Assembly: GCA_965199665.1 (NCBI GenBank)
Contig: OZ241208.1
Coordinates: forward strand, 1,798,001-1,862,000
Source: JAVVHH01 sp965199665
GTDB taxonomy: Bacteria > Pseudomonadota > Alphaproteobacteria > Acetobacterales > Acetobacteraceae
Direction: 5' to 3'
DNA: 64,000 bases
Positions within the stretch are counted from its first letter, which is position 1, and each line of letters begins with the position of its first letter. This document shows, piece by piece, positions 36,865-46,472 of the stretch. The translations under genes were made by a program, and so were the position numbers. The notes beneath the pieces were generated by a model. That model did no database searches. It was not told the DNA's origin and was given only the letters and a program-made list of their open reading frames with translations.

Positions 36865-38033
36865 GCGGCCAAAAGCGGCGTCACGGAGTGGTCCCAAGCC
36901 AGCACGTCCCGCACCCGCGCGGCGCCGGCGGCGCCCATCGCCGCCCGGCGCTGGGGGTCGTTCAGCAATGCGTCGAGTGCCGCGGCGAGCGCCGCCTCGT
37001 CGTTCGGTGCAGCATAGGCGCCGGCCCCGCCCGCCGAGACCCGCGTCTCGTGCAGGTCGTAGGCCACCACCGGGAGCCCGAAATACATGTATTCGATGAC
37101 CTTGTTCATGGTGCTCTTGTCGGACCACGGGTTCTTCGGGTCCGGGTCGATGCCGAGCGTCGCCGATGACAGGATTCGGCACAGCGCCTCGTCGCTGACG
37201 CGGCCGGTGAAGTGGGCAAAGCCGTCGATGCCCTGTTCGGAGGCGTAGGCCTTGATCGCGGCCTGGTGCGGGCCGCCGCCGATGAACACGGCGTGGAAAT
37301 CGGTGCGGCGTGCGCGCAGCAGCTTGAGCGCGCGGACCATGTGGTCGACCCCGTCCTGTTCGCAGATCTCGCCGAGATAGGCGAGCAGGAAGGGCTGGCC
37401 ACGGGCGAGCGCCAGGTCGGCCGGATAGCGGCGGAAGCGGGCCAGGTCGGGGCCGGAGCGCACCACCACCACGTCGGCGGCGTCGCGGCCGCCGCGGGCG
37501 ATCGCGATCCGCTTGTGGCTTTCATTGGTGGTGATCACCACGTCGGCCGCGCGCATGCTCCGCCGCTCCAGCCAAAGCAGCCCGCGGTAGAGCCAGCCGT
37601 CCGTCCGGCCGAATTTGACGGCGAACATTTCCGGGCACAGGTCGTGATGGTCGAACACGTAGCGCCGGCCCCACAACTTCCAGAACCGGCCCAGCAGCCA
37701 GAACGTGTCGGGCGGATTGCAGGCGTGCAGGATGTCGAAACCGCGGCCGGCGAGCTGCACCCAGAGGCTCAGGATCGAGGTCAGCGCGAAGCACCAGGCG
37801 AACTCCGCCGCGAAGCCGAGCGCGCCGCGCGCTTCGAACGGGATCGGATAGCGGAACACGTCCACGTCCTCGATCGTCTCGTGGCTGCGGTTGAACCCCT
37901 TCGCCTTGGGGCAGATGACGGTCACGCGGTAGCCGTGGCGCGCCAGAGTGGTCGCCTCCAGCCAGACCCGCCGGTCGAACGGGACCGGCAGGTTCTCGAC
38001 CACGATTAGTACGCGGCGCCCATCAGATCGCAT
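36783..38033 (-). CDS. Glycosyltransferase family 4 (WbuB-like)
   Basis: The 416-residue GT-B enzyme starts with RVLIVVENLPVPFDRRVWLEATTLARHGY, typical of WbuB/Cps-type GT4 transferases. The donor-binding region holds IGGGPHQAAIKAYASEQGI and the conserved EYMYFGLPVVAYDLHETR with the catalytic Glu residues. HACNPPDTFWLLGRFWKLW and FDHHDLCPEMF are also characteristic. Its start overlaps the 3' end of the heparinase-like gene by 28 bp, making it the last gene of the minus-strand exopolysaccharide operon. The 3' end overlaps the convergent GT2 gene. Confidence 0.9.
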   Translation of the reverse strand: MRSDGRRVLIVVENLPVPFDRRVWLEATTLARHGYRVTVICPKAKGFNRSHETIEDVDVFRYPIPFEARGALGFAAEFAWCFALTSILSLWVQLAGRGFDILHACNPPDTFWLLGRFWKLWGRRYVFDHHDLCPEMFAVKFGRTDGWLYRGLLWLERRSMRAADVVITTNESHKRIAIARGGRDAADVVVVRSGPDLARFRRYPADLALARGQPFLLAYLGEICEQDGVDHMVRALKLLRARRTDFHAVFIGGGPHQAAIKAYASEQGIDGFAHFTGRVSDEALCRILSSATLGIDPDPKNPWSDKSTMNKVIEYMYFGLPVVAYDLHETRVSAGGAGAYAAPNDEAALAAALDALLNDPQRRAAMGAAGAARVRDVLAWDHSVTPLLAAYDRAWGRAALPASAEPALDVTALELP

Positions 38034-40006
38034 GTCGTCGAAGCCTCGGTAGCAGGGGGAAAGTGGAGCGCGGTGCGCAGGCGGTCACCGGGGGCGAGCG
38101 CGCCGCGGCCGATCAGGGTCCAGGCTGGGACCCGGCGGCCGAAGCCCGGCGAATACCAGCCGAGCGGCGGCGCCGTTTCGCCGCGATGCGCCCGCCACTC
38201 GAGCGCGGGCGGCAGGTGCAGCTGCGCGACGTGCCCCGGCCAGCGCAGGGTGGCGCGGGATCCATCGAGCGACAGATCGATCGCCGGGCCGAAATGAAAG
38301 GCGAGCGCCACCGCATGGGCGGCCGCGGCCTCGATCCAGTCCTCCAGCGTCAGCACCCGGCTGTCGGTGTGGAGCGATACCGCGCGGCCATGGGTGACGG
38401 GGTCGGGCAGCCGGCGGTAGCCGTCGTGGCGGGCCGACCAGCGCAGCACGGGGCCGTCGAGGCTCCGGTCGAGCCGCTCGGTCGCTGGCCGGTCCAGCCA
38501 CAGGAACGGGCCGCCGATGCGGGCCTGGTCCTGCCCGTCCACCACAAGGGTGTTGTGCCCCAGCGTGCCGCGGAAGTAGCCGCGCCACTCGGGCTCGCCG
38601 TGGTAGCAATAGGTGCCGGGATCCGCGAGCAACGTGACGCCGGCGTAGCGCGCCTCGAGCGACAGCGCGTCGGCATGCCCGTGCGCGGCGATCGACAAGT
38701 AGCCGTGCGGCCCGGCATCGCAGCGGACGTAGATTTCGCCCGCCCCCGTGCCGTGCCGCAGCAGGGTGATGCCCGCATCGGCGAAGTCGTCGGGCCGCGC
38801 CCCGCCGCGCGCCGGAGCCGGCCCTGCCAGTTGCCGCGCCACCGATCCCAGCAGCGTCGGCGCTACTGCGGGCCACCAGCCGGCGCGGCCCGCCAGCGCG
38901 GCACCCACGTCCAGCACGACGCGCTCCGGCGGGGTGTCGGGCGCGTCGAGCAACACGCCGCGGCCATCGTCGCCGTCGCCGAAGCGGGGCGGATGGCCGG
39001 CGGCATCGAGGCTGGCGGCGAGGGCGTCGGCCATGCGGGTCATCACCGCCTCGACGCGGTCCAGCGCCGGCCGGCCCGCCAGGCGGGCGGCCAGCGCGGT
39101 GCCGGCGAAAATCTCAAACACGAACGGACCGTATTCGCTGGCCTGCTCGCGGTTGAAGCCGTCCGGATGGGTCTGCGCCTCCGCCTGCGCGGCCAATCCG
39201 GCTTCGGCCCAGGCGCCGAGCGACCCCGTGTCGCGGAACCAGGGAAACGCGCTGCACGCGGCGACGACGCCGGCCAGCTCGGCGATCAGGTGGTTGTTGG
39301 ACGACGAGCCGCGACTGTGTAGCCGGCGCAGGTAGAGCAGGTGATGCCGGAGCTGGCGCACGAAGGCGTCGTTGCCGTCGAACAACGCGCCCACCCCGGG
39401 CCAGTCCGCCAGCAGCGCCCGGATCCACACCCAGGAGATCAGCCGCAACCCGGTCTCGATGCCCCCCGTCCAGTGCATGCCGTGGAGGAACGGGTTACGC
39501 GCCCACCAGTCGGTCAGGTGCTCGCGCACGCGCTCGGCGAACCGGTCGTCGCCGGTCAGCCACCAGGCGGTTGCCAGCACGGTCGTGGCCTGGTGGCGCG
39601 ACAGCTCCCAGACGTATTTCGCATTGCCGACCAGCGCCTCGTCCCGATACGGCACGTCGAACGCGTAGGTGTCGGGATCGGACGCGACGCCGGAGGCCGG
39701 GTCGCGGTGCCAGTCGGGGCAGGTCCCGACGGTGGCGGGGCGCAGGTGGAATAGCGGCCACTGCCCGGCCAAGAGTCGCTCCGCCGCTTCCACCGTCGCC
39801 GCGACAGCCTCGGGCGGCAGGTCCTCCGGCGCCAGCCGGTGCAGCGCCACTGCGGCGACGCGCGGGCCCGGACGGACATCGCTGAGGCCGTCCGGCCGCA
39901 GGCGCGGGTGCCGCCAGGCGCGCTGCCGTAGCGCGACCCCGGTCCGCGACGCGATCTCGCCGGCCGACATGCGGCCGATGCGATGGAGATACCAGCTCAG
40001 CTTCAC
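38006..40006 (-). CDS. Heparinase II/III-family protein
   Basis: The 666-residue protein has an N-terminal alpha-toroid (about 60-330) with the GSSSNNHLIAELAGV catalytic Asn region and a C-terminal beta domain with SIAAHGHADALSLEARYAG, DPGTYCYHG and GHNTLVVDGQDQ. These are heparinase II/III hallmarks. Members are polysaccharide lyases, or act as glycosyltransferase-associated partners in O-antigen and capsule loci. No signal peptide is evident, so a periplasmic lyase role is uncertain. The start is a GTG. It sits 12 bp after the Wzz gene and overlaps the following GT4. Confidence 0.87.
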   Translation of the reverse strand: MKLSWYLHRIGRMSAGEIASRTGVALRQRAWRHPRLRPDGLSDVRPGPRVAAVALHRLAPEDLPPEAVAATVEAAERLLAGQWPLFHLRPATVGTCPDWHRDPASGVASDPDTYAFDVPYRDEALVGNAKYVWELSRHQATTVLATAWWLTGDDRFAERVREHLTDWWARNPFLHGMHWTGGIETGLRLISWVWIRALLADWPGVGALFDGNDAFVRQLRHHLLYLRRLHSRGSSSNNHLIAELAGVVAACSAFPWFRDTGSLGAWAEAGLAAQAEAQTHPDGFNREQASEYGPFVFEIFAGTALAARLAGRPALDRVEAVMTRMADALAASLDAAGHPPRFGDGDDGRGVLLDAPDTPPERVVLDVGAALAGRAGWWPAVAPTLLGSVARQLAGPAPARGGARPDDFADAGITLLRHGTGAGEIYVRCDAGPHGYLSIAAHGHADALSLEARYAGVTLLADPGTYCYHGEPEWRGYFRGTLGHNTLVVDGQDQARIGGPFLWLDRPATERLDRSLDGPVLRWSARHDGYRRLPDPVTHGRAVSLHTDSRVLTLEDWIEAAAAHAVALAFHFGPAIDLSLDGSRATLRWPGHVAQLHLPPALEWRAHRGETAPPLGWYSPGFGRRVPAWTLIGRGALAPGDRLRTALHFPPATEASTTCDLMGAAY

Positions 40007-40018
40007 GCGGCGCTCCGC

Positions 40019-41527
40019 TCAAGCGGCAAAGGACGGCTCGTCCCCCGGGCGGCGCCCCCATGGCACCACGGCCAGCACCGGCAGGCCGACCCGGCGCTCG
40101 GCCACCTCGTCGGTCACGGCCGTCTTGGTCGAGAGCAGCGCGAGCAACCCAACCATCCCGGCCAGCAGCACGCCGCCGAACAGCCCGGCCGCACCCAACA
40201 CCAGCGCCTTGGGCCCGACCGGCCGCTCCGACCCGCCGGCGGGCGCGACCTGCACGACGCTGACCTGGTTGGCCAGATCGGTCTGCTCGTTGGCACGGGC
40301 CTGCTCGAACCGGCCCTGCATCGCGCGCAGGTTCTGTGTGCCGACATCGATCCGGAGCCCGATCTCGCGCAGCTCGAGGTCGGTGCGCTCCATGCGCGCC
40401 AGCTCGGTCCCGCGGGCGGTCACGAAGGCGCGCAGCCGCTCGATCTCACCGCCCGTCGTCGCCAGCTCCGCGCTCGCCGCCACGATGTCCGCCTCGATCT
40501 GCTGGCGCAGCGGCGACGGCCCAGTGGTGGTGTTGCGCTCCTTGCGGGTTGCGGCGGCGGCGCGGCCGACGACGTTGATCTGCTGGCGCAGGCGCTGCAA
40601 CTCGGGGTTGGCGCCGCCTTGCCGGGCGGCCAGCGCAGCCTCCTGCTGCTGCAGGTCGATCAGCGCGGCGGCGGCGTGGCTGCGGGCGTCGCTCTGTTCG
40701 GCGGCGGCGGCGAGCGTGGCGGGCGCGTGGGCGCGGGCGGCGGCGAGGTAGGCGAGGCGTGCCTTCAGCTTGGCCTGCCGGGCGATCGCGTCCTCCAACC
40801 GGCTTTCCGTGTCGAGCTGCTGCCCGATCAGGACCCGGCGCTGCGCCTCGATGTCGAACAGACCGCTCGCCAGCTTCAGCGTCGAGCGGCGCTGCTCCAG
40901 GCCGTTGATGTCGGTCATCGCGGTGACGATGGCGTCGCGGTAGCCATCGGTGCGGCGGCTGGCGAACACCTCCGTGTGCTTGTCGATGTAGCTCCGGATC
41001 AGCGTGTCCAGCACGCGGCGGGCGAGCGCCGGGCTGCTGGCGTCGAAGGAAAGGGAGACGACGTTGGAGAGCTTGATCGGCTCGATCCCGAGGTCGCGCG
41101 CGAAGCGGAGCACGGCGGCGTCCATCATCGTGCCGGAGGTCGGCGGGTCCGCCGCGATCTGCGGATAGATCTCGGCCAGCCCGATCGCCGCGATGGTCCG
41201 CTGGATCACCGTGCGGCTGGACAGCAGCGCGATCTCCGAATTGATGCTCTCCTGCTTGGTCGACGTCGGCGCAGTGAGCGTGGCAGCCTCGCCGTTGCTC
41301 TGGGCCATGTACTCCTGGCCGGTCTTGACCACGATGTCGCTTTGCGCGCGGAACGTCTTGGGCAGCCACAGGAGCAGGGCGAGCGCCAGCAGCGGGGGCA
41401 GCAGCAGCGCCCCGGCGATCTTGACGCGATGGCGGACGGCCACGGCGATGATCTCGCCGGTGCCGATCGGTGCGGCGTCCTCGCCCGCGGCGCGGCCGAA
41501 GCGCCCGGCGCCGTCGGCGGCGCTCAT
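40019..41527 (-). CDS. Wzz/GumC-type polysaccharide chain-length determinant
   Basis: This 502-residue inner membrane protein has one membrane helix near residues 37-55 (ALLLPPLLALALLLWLP) and another near 460-482, with a long periplasmic coiled coil between. The Wzz domain includes INSEIALLSSRTVIQRTIAAIGL and LSFDASSPALARRVLDTLIRSYIDKHTEVF. It controls chain length in Wzx/Wzy pathways and normally works with a BY-kinase. That partner is encoded immediately upstream as a separate protein with ATGA overlap. The start at 41527 is set by this overlap; longer in-frame readings run into the kinase gene. Confidence 0.9.
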   Translation of the reverse strand: MSAADGAGRFGRAAGEDAAPIGTGEIIAVAVRHRVKIAGALLLPPLLALALLLWLPKTFRAQSDIVVKTGQEYMAQSNGEAATLTAPTSTKQESINSEIALLSSRTVIQRTIAAIGLAEIYPQIAADPPTSGTMMDAAVLRFARDLGIEPIKLSNVVSLSFDASSPALARRVLDTLIRSYIDKHTEVFASRRTDGYRDAIVTAMTDINGLEQRRSTLKLASGLFDIEAQRRVLIGQQLDTESRLEDAIARQAKLKARLAYLAAARAHAPATLAAAAEQSDARSHAAAALIDLQQQEAALAARQGGANPELQRLRQQINVVGRAAAATRKERNTTTGPSPLRQQIEADIVAASAELATTGGEIERLRAFVTARGTELARMERTDLELREIGLRIDVGTQNLRAMQGRFEQARANEQTDLANQVSVVQVAPAGGSERPVGPKALVLGAAGLFGGVLLAGMVGLLALLSTKTAVTDEVAERRVGLPVLAVVPWGRRPGDEPSFAA

Positions 41528-42180
41528 GCCCGCAACCCCCACGGCGCGCGGCGGCGGCCACGCTTGTTCATCACCAGGCCGAGCACGCCCGCGCCCCGCC
41601 GCTCCAGCGTGGCGCGCACACGGGCCACGTCGTCCAGCGCCGTGCGGTCCGCCTCCACCACGATCACCGTCTCGTCGGCCGCGGACGCCACCGTCAGCGT
41701 CTGCTGGCTGGCCAGCGCGGGCGGGCAATCGACGATCACCAGCGCGTAGCGGTCCCGCAGCATGCCGTACAGCGCGCGGACCCCGTCCAGCCGCGACAGC
41801 GTGCCGTCGCTGAGCCCGCCCGTGTCGACGGAAACCTCGCCCAGGGCGAGCGGCACCAGCGCCGGCGCGTCGCCCCGTTCGGCGGCCTCGACCAGCCCGT
41901 GCCCCGCCTTCGCCGCACCCGGCCGCGCATCCAGCAACGCGACCCGGCACCACCCCGTCGTCGCCGCCACGGCCGCCAACCGCCGCGCCACGGTCGATGT
42001 CCCGGCGCCGCCATGAGCGGCGGTCAGGTTCACGACCAGGGAGCGCGTGTCGTTCAGCGAGTGGAACAACACGGAGATCAGCGGTGCGAGTTCGGGGTGC
42101 GCGCTTTCCGCCGGGGTCAGCGGGGCGGCGCGTTGGGCCAGGAGGGGAGCGGCAGTGATCCAGCGGGTGACATAGGTCAT
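41524..42180 (-). CDS. BY-kinase-like P-loop ATPase (CpsD/Wzc C-domain type) lacking the Walker A lysine
   Basis: The 218-residue protein has the fold of bacterial tyrosine kinases and ParA-type ATPases: Walker A at 57-63, Walker A' in VALLDARPG and Walker B in LVIVDCPPAL. The Walker A reads AHGGAGTSTVARRL; Thr61 stands where the phosphate-binding lysine should be. The C-terminal tyrosine cluster of CpsD/Wzc is also absent (the tail is RRRAPWGLRA). It may bind nucleotide weakly or serve as a non-catalytic partner of the Wzz protein. The ribosome site GAGGAG precedes the ATG, and the stop overlaps the Wzz ATG (ATGA). Confidence 0.83.
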   Translation of the reverse strand: MTYVTRWITAAPLLAQRAAPLTPAESAHPELAPLISVLFHSLNDTRSLVVNLTAAHGGAGTSTVARRLAAVAATTGWCRVALLDARPGAAKAGHGLVEAAERGDAPALVPLALGEVSVDTGGLSDGTLSRLDGVRALYGMLRDRYALVIVDCPPALASQQTLTVASAADETVIVVEADRTALDDVARVRATLERRGAGVLGLVMNKRGRRRAPWGLRA

Positions 42181-42190
42181 GGCGCGCTCC

Positions 42191-43660
42191 TCAGAAGGCG
42201 TTGTCGCGATGGCGCAGCAGGCTGAACGGGGTCGCGGCCAAGATCCGCAGGTCGAGCCAGGGCGACCAGGTCTCGATATACTGGTTGTCCAATTCGATCC
42301 GCCGGCGCAGTTGCGCCGCCGTTTCGGTGGCGCCGCGCAGGCCGTTGATCTGGGCCAGGCCGGTGATGCCGGGCTTGACGCGGTGGCGGTGCGGGTACTC
42401 CGGCGTGATGTCTTCCCCGCGCCGGTGTTCCGTGCGCATGGCGGTGGGGTGCGGACGGGGACCGACGAGCGACATGGTGCCGTTCAGCACGTTGAGCAGT
42501 TGCGGCACCTCGTCGAGGCTGCTCCCGCGCAGGAAGCCACCGAGCCGCGTGATCCGCCGATCCGTCCGGCCGGTCTGCATGGCCCCGTTGCCGGCGTCCC
42601 GGCCCTGCCAGGTCATGGTGCGGAACTTGTAGATCTCGAACTCGCCGCCGTTGACGCCACGGCGGCGCTGGCGGAACAGCGCCGGACCGCGGCTGTCGAG
42701 CCGGATCGCGAGGCCGATCAACAGTATCAACGGCGCGAGCCACAGCAACAGCAACAGGGCGAAGCCGCGATCCATCGCCGCCTTGGCGAGGCCCGCCGCC
42801 CCGGCCTGCGGGCGTCGGGCGACCAGGAACAGCGGGATGTCGGCCAGGCCCGTTTCCGGCCGCACGGCGCCGGTGTGCCCCACCGGGAACAAGGACGCCA
42901 CCTCGATCTGCGCCGCCTTGAGCCGGTGCGCGATCTGGCGCACGCGCTCGTCGGCCAGCCCGGGCTGCGCGAGCACGACACGGTCGATCTCGCCGCGGCG
43001 GCCGCCTTCCAGCAAGGCGGTCACCACGTCGCTCAGCCGCTCGCCGGGGCGGGTCGGCACCAGTTCGACGCCGGCCGGCGCAGCCCGGCGCAGCATGCGG
43101 CGCAACCATTCCGCCTCGCTGCCGCCGCCGATCACGGCGACCCGCTCGCCGCCGAAGCGCCAGGCTGCGCCGAGCACGCCGGCATGGGCGAGCACCCGTC
43201 CGGCGAATGCCGCACAGACGACCAAGGCGAACCAGGCACCGGCCCAGGCGAACGGCATCGTTGCGTGCGGACGGCAGGCGACGGTCAGTGCCGTAGCTAG
43301 CCCGACCAGCGCCAGCCCACCGCGGGCGATCTGTCCGATCATGCCCGTCGTCGCCGCGCCGAGGTTCCGGTGCCGCAGCAATAGCGGCGACAGCAGGGCG
43401 CCGACCGCCGAGGTTTGCAGCATTTCGGGCGGCAGCAGACCGACCTCGGCGAGCAGCAACCCGTCGACGCCCGTGGCGCCCGGCAGCGCCGCCGCGGCGA
43501 TCCCACAACCCAGCGTTGCTGCCATGTCCCAAGCGACCAGCAGTCCGGGGAAGATTGAACGGAAATGCGAGGTTCGGCCGGCACGCCGTTGTTTCGGCTC
43601 GATCGCCATCCATGGAGGGGGCGCGAAAAAGGGAACCGCAATGCGTGCGTCGCTCTGCAT
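42191..43660 (-). CDS. Polyprenyl-phosphate sugar-1-phosphate transferase (WcaJ/ExoY-like initiating enzyme)
   Basis: This enzyme starts the repeat unit by loading a sugar-1-phosphate on undecaprenyl phosphate. The 489-residue product has four N-terminal membrane helices, a CoA-binding-like central part (ERVAVIGGGSEAEWLRRML) and the C-terminal catalytic domain. That domain shows FRQRRRGVNGGEFEIYKFRTM, LRGSSLDEVPQLLNVLNGTM, SLVGPRPHP and RVKPGITGLAQINGLRG. The start is uncertain: ATG 43660 is used, with 43741 and 43609 as options. It heads the minus-strand operon; the BY-kinase-like gene follows after 10 bp. Confidence 0.9.
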   Translation of the reverse strand: MQSDARIAVPFFAPPPWMAIEPKQRRAGRTSHFRSIFPGLLVAWDMAATLGCGIAAAALPGATGVDGLLLAEVGLLPPEMLQTSAVGALLSPLLLRHRNLGAATTGMIGQIARGGLALVGLATALTVACRPHATMPFAWAGAWFALVVCAAFAGRVLAHAGVLGAAWRFGGERVAVIGGGSEAEWLRRMLRRAAPAGVELVPTRPGERLSDVVTALLEGGRRGEIDRVVLAQPGLADERVRQIAHRLKAAQIEVASLFPVGHTGAVRPETGLADIPLFLVARRPQAGAAGLAKAAMDRGFALLLLLWLAPLILLIGLAIRLDSRGPALFRQRRRGVNGGEFEIYKFRTMTWQGRDAGNGAMQTGRTDRRITRLGGFLRGSSLDEVPQLLNVLNGTMSLVGPRPHPTAMRTEHRRGEDITPEYPHRHRVKPGITGLAQINGLRGATETAAQLRRRIELDNQYIETWSPWLDLRILAATPFSLLRHRDNAF

Positions 43661-43989
43661 GTCTGTGCGTTCCGTGCCGAGCCCAGTTCTGGGTCGGGTT
43701 GCAGGTCTCGGCTTTTTGCAACCACGACTCGCAACTATCAAGTTCTTGTGAGTTAATCAACAGCTTACAATTGCAACCAAACCAGGCAGTTTCCACCTGT
43801 TCGGCTTAGAATGCCGGGTAGCCCGGCGTTAAAACTGCACGTTCTGGTTGAAGAGGAGCCGCTATTCTGCTGGACAGGTTGAGAAGCGCTTGCCTTGCTG
43901 GCGACGATACGATCTCGCGCCAGCACGGACCGAGTCGCCCCGACTGGCCGGCCAAGCCCGCGAAATATTCTCGGCGTGGCAGGAGCCGT
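43661..43989. promoter_or_regulatory. Divergent control region of the two exopolysaccharide operons
   Basis: This 329-bp stretch separates the initiating transferase (minus) from the plus-strand GT4 gene. The section at about 43735-43800 is markedly AT-rich against the genome background, as expected for promoters and MucR-type binding. A short inverted repeat GCCGGG (43813-43818) TAG CCCGGC (43822-43827) follows. I could not assign convincing -35/-10 pairs on either strand. Part of the region may be coding if upstream starts are used for either gene. Confidence 0.45.
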
Positions 43990-45063
43990 GTGGCGGTGCT
44001 GGTTCCCGGCGGGCTGGAGGGCGCCGGCGGGATCGGCCGGTGGGCGGGCTACCTCCAGGCCAGCTGGGCGGCCCAGGGATTGCAGCCCGCGCTGGAGATC
44101 ATCGACACGCGCGGCCGTGGCGGCGCGGCCACCGCGGCACGGGCCTACGCGATCGCTCTCGCGCGCCTGGTCCGGTTACGGGCGACCGGACAGCTCGCCG
44201 GGATCCACGCCAACCTGTCCAAGCGCGGCAGCACGGCCCGGAAGCTGGTCGTCAGCCGGCTGGCCGCGACGCTGCGCATCCCGCTCGTGCTGCACCTGCA
44301 TGGCAGCGGCTATGACGCGTTCTACGCGGCGCTGCCCGGCTTCTGGCAACGCCGGGTCGCAGCGATGTTCCGTCGCGCGGCCGCCGTTGTCGTGTTGGGG
44401 CAGGCCTGGGCCGACTGGGCGGTCAGCACGGTCGGCGTCCCGCGCGAGCGGGTGCACGTGATCCATAACGGCGTCCCGGCCCCGCCGCCCCGCCCGCCGC
44501 GCTCGCCGGGCCCCTGCCGCATCCTGCTGCTCGGCCGGCTCGGAGACCGCAAGGGCGTGCCGGAACTGCTGGCCGCGCTCGGCAGCGCCGGCCTGCGCGA
44601 TCGGTCCTGGACCGCCACGCTGGCCGGCGACGGCGAGGTGGAGCGGTTCCGGCACGAGGTCGCGCGCGCCGGGCTGGGCGACCGCGTCGCGCTGCCGGGC
44701 TGGCTCGGCGCCGCGGAGTCCGCCGCGCTGATGGCACGGGCCGACATCCTGGTGCTGCCGTCGCATGCCGAGAACTTCCCGCTCTCGGTCATCGAGGCCC
44801 TTGCCGCGGAGGTCGTCGTGGTCAGCACGCCCGTCGGTACCACGCCCGAGCTGCTCGCCGACGGCGGATCCGCCCTGTTCGTCCCGGTCGGCGACGCCGA
44901 CGCCCTTGCCGCAGCGCTGGTGCGGCTGGTTGATGACGACGGATTACGGGCGCGCCTTGCGCAAGCGGGCCACGCCGTGTTCGCCGAACGGCTCGACATC
45001 GAGGCACTGGCCCGGCGCTTCGCGGCGCTGCATGCGGCGGTGTCCCGCCCCGCCGCATGCTGA
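43990..45063 (+). CDS. Glycosyltransferase family 4
   Basis: The 357-residue GT-B enzyme has the N-terminal VAVLVPGGLEGAGGIGRWAGYL glycine loop and the donor domain with HVIHNGV, LLLGRLGDRKGVPELLAAL and VLPSHAENFPLSVIEALAAEVVVVSTPVGTTPEL, which contains the GT4 catalytic E-x7-E. It adds a sugar during repeat-unit assembly. The start is unclear: GTG 43990 begins just before the first strand with AGGAG four bases upstream, while a TTG at 43879 would add 37 residues of no family character. It overlaps the flippase gene by seven bases. Confidence 0.87.
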   Translation: MAVLVPGGLEGAGGIGRWAGYLQASWAAQGLQPALEIIDTRGRGGAATAARAYAIALARLVRLRATGQLAGIHANLSKRGSTARKLVVSRLAATLRIPLVLHLHGSGYDAFYAALPGFWQRRVAAMFRRAAAVVVLGQAWADWAVSTVGVPRERVHVIHNGVPAPPPRPPRSPGPCRILLLGRLGDRKGVPELLAALGSAGLRDRSWTATLAGDGEVERFRHEVARAGLGDRVALPGWLGAAESAALMARADILVLPSHAENFPLSVIEALAAEVVVVSTPVGTTPELLADGGSALFVPVGDADALAAALVRLVDDDGLRARLAQAGHAVFAERLDIEALARRFAALHAAVSRPAAC

Positions 45064-46472
45064 TCCGGCACAGCGCCCTTTACATCGCGGCCAAGCTGCT
45101 GCCTGGCGCCCTCGGCATGGCGACAACCGCGCTGCTGACCCGGCTGCTGCCGCCTGACCGCTACGGCAGCTATGGCGTCGCCCTCGTCATCATGAGCTTC
45201 GGCGCGACGATCGGCTTCGAATGGCTCGGCCTGACCTATCTCCGCCTCGCCCGCGCGCAACCCGACCAGGCGCTGGCGGCCGGTACGTTCAACCGCTTGT
45301 TCGTCGCTGCCCTGGCGCTCGCGGGCCTGATCGGCGCCGTCGCCCTCGCCGCGGTGCCCGAACCGGACCGCGCCACCGTGGCGAGCGGTTTCGCGCTGAT
45401 GGCGGCCTACGCCTTTTTCGAGTTCCGCGCCCGCTTCCCCGTCGCCAACCTCGCCCCCGGGGCCTACCTGCGCATGAACGTGGGGCGGGCCGCCCTGATC
45501 CTCATCGCGGCAGTCGGCGCCGCCTGGAGTACCGGCGACCCGGTGGCCACCGCCTGCGCCACCGCGCTGGCCACGCTCGCGGCCGCCTTTGCTGGGGGCG
45601 CCACCGTCCGAGGCAGAGGGTTCGACCGCCAGCTCGCCCGCGCCGCGGTCGCCTTCGGCCTGCCATTGGCCGCAAGCCTCGCGCTCAACAGCGCGACCAA
45701 CAGCGCCACCCGTGGCCTGATCGGCGGCCTCGGCGGCGTGGAAGCGCTCGGCTTGTTCACCGCGGCATTCGTGCTGGTGCAGAACACGCTGGTGGTGCTG
45801 TCCTCCGGCGTGGCGTCCGCCGGGTTCGCGCTGGCGGTCCGCGCGCTGGAGGCCGGCGATCCGGCGGAGGCACGGCGGCAATTGCTGGCCAACGGCACGT
45901 TGCTGCTCGCCGTGCTGGCTCCGGCGGCGCTGGGCATGGCGCTGACTGCCGACAGCCTGGCAGCCACCCTGGTCGGCCCCGCTTTCCGCGACGCCGTCCG
46001 GCAATTGACGCCGCTGCTGGCTGCCGCCGCTTTCCTGACCGGGCTGCGCTCCCATTACTTTGACCACGCCTTCCAGCTGGGCCGGCACGTCCGTGGCCAA
46101 GTCGTCGTCACGGCGGTCGCGGCCGTCGTCACGCTCGGCTTGGACGCCGTGTTGATCCCGGCGCGCGGGGCGCAGGGTGCGGCGGTCGCGCTGCTGGTCG
46201 GCAGCGCGGTGGCCGCCGTGCACGCCGCGGTCGCGGGCAGCCGAGCCTTCGCGCTGCCGTTCCCGGCGGCGGCGGCGGCCCGCATCGCCGCGAGTTGCGC
46301 CCTCATGGCCGCCGGCGTGCTGGCCGTCCCGGGCAGCGGACCGTCGGCGCTGGCCGGCAAGATCGCGGTCGGCCTCGTGACCTACGCCGTGGCGGCGGCC
46401 GCGCTGGACGTGATGGGCCTGCGCCGCGCGTTGTGGCGCCGCTGGAGCCCCGTGCGGCGGCGGCCGGCATGA
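45057..46472 (+). CDS. Wzx-type oligosaccharide flippase (MATE/MVF superfamily)
   Basis: The 471-residue membrane protein has about twelve to fourteen helices. It starts with LIRHSALYIAAKLLPGALGMATTALLTRLLPPDRYGSYGVAL, the typical Wzx N-terminus, and resembles polysaccharide_synt/polysacc_synt_C proteins. It should flip the undecaprenyl-linked repeat unit to the periplasm, where the Wzy-like protein at 34495 can polymerise it. The ATG lies inside the GT4 3' end, and its own stop overlaps the GH10 ATG (ATGA), so all three are translationally coupled. Confidence 0.87.
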   Translation: MLIRHSALYIAAKLLPGALGMATTALLTRLLPPDRYGSYGVALVIMSFGATIGFEWLGLTYLRLARAQPDQALAAGTFNRLFVAALALAGLIGAVALAAVPEPDRATVASGFALMAAYAFFEFRARFPVANLAPGAYLRMNVGRAALILIAAVGAAWSTGDPVATACATALATLAAAFAGGATVRGRGFDRQLARAAVAFGLPLAASLALNSATNSATRGLIGGLGGVEALGLFTAAFVLVQNTLVVLSSGVASAGFALAVRALEAGDPAEARRQLLANGTLLLAVLAPAALGMALTADSLAATLVGPAFRDAVRQLTPLLAAAAFLTGLRSHYFDHAFQLGRHVRGQVVVTAVAAVVTLGLDAVLIPARGAQGAAVALLVGSAVAAVHAAVAGSRAFALPFPAAAAARIAASCALMAAGVLAVPGSGPSALAGKIAVGLVTYAVAAAALDVMGLRRALWRRWSPVRRRPA

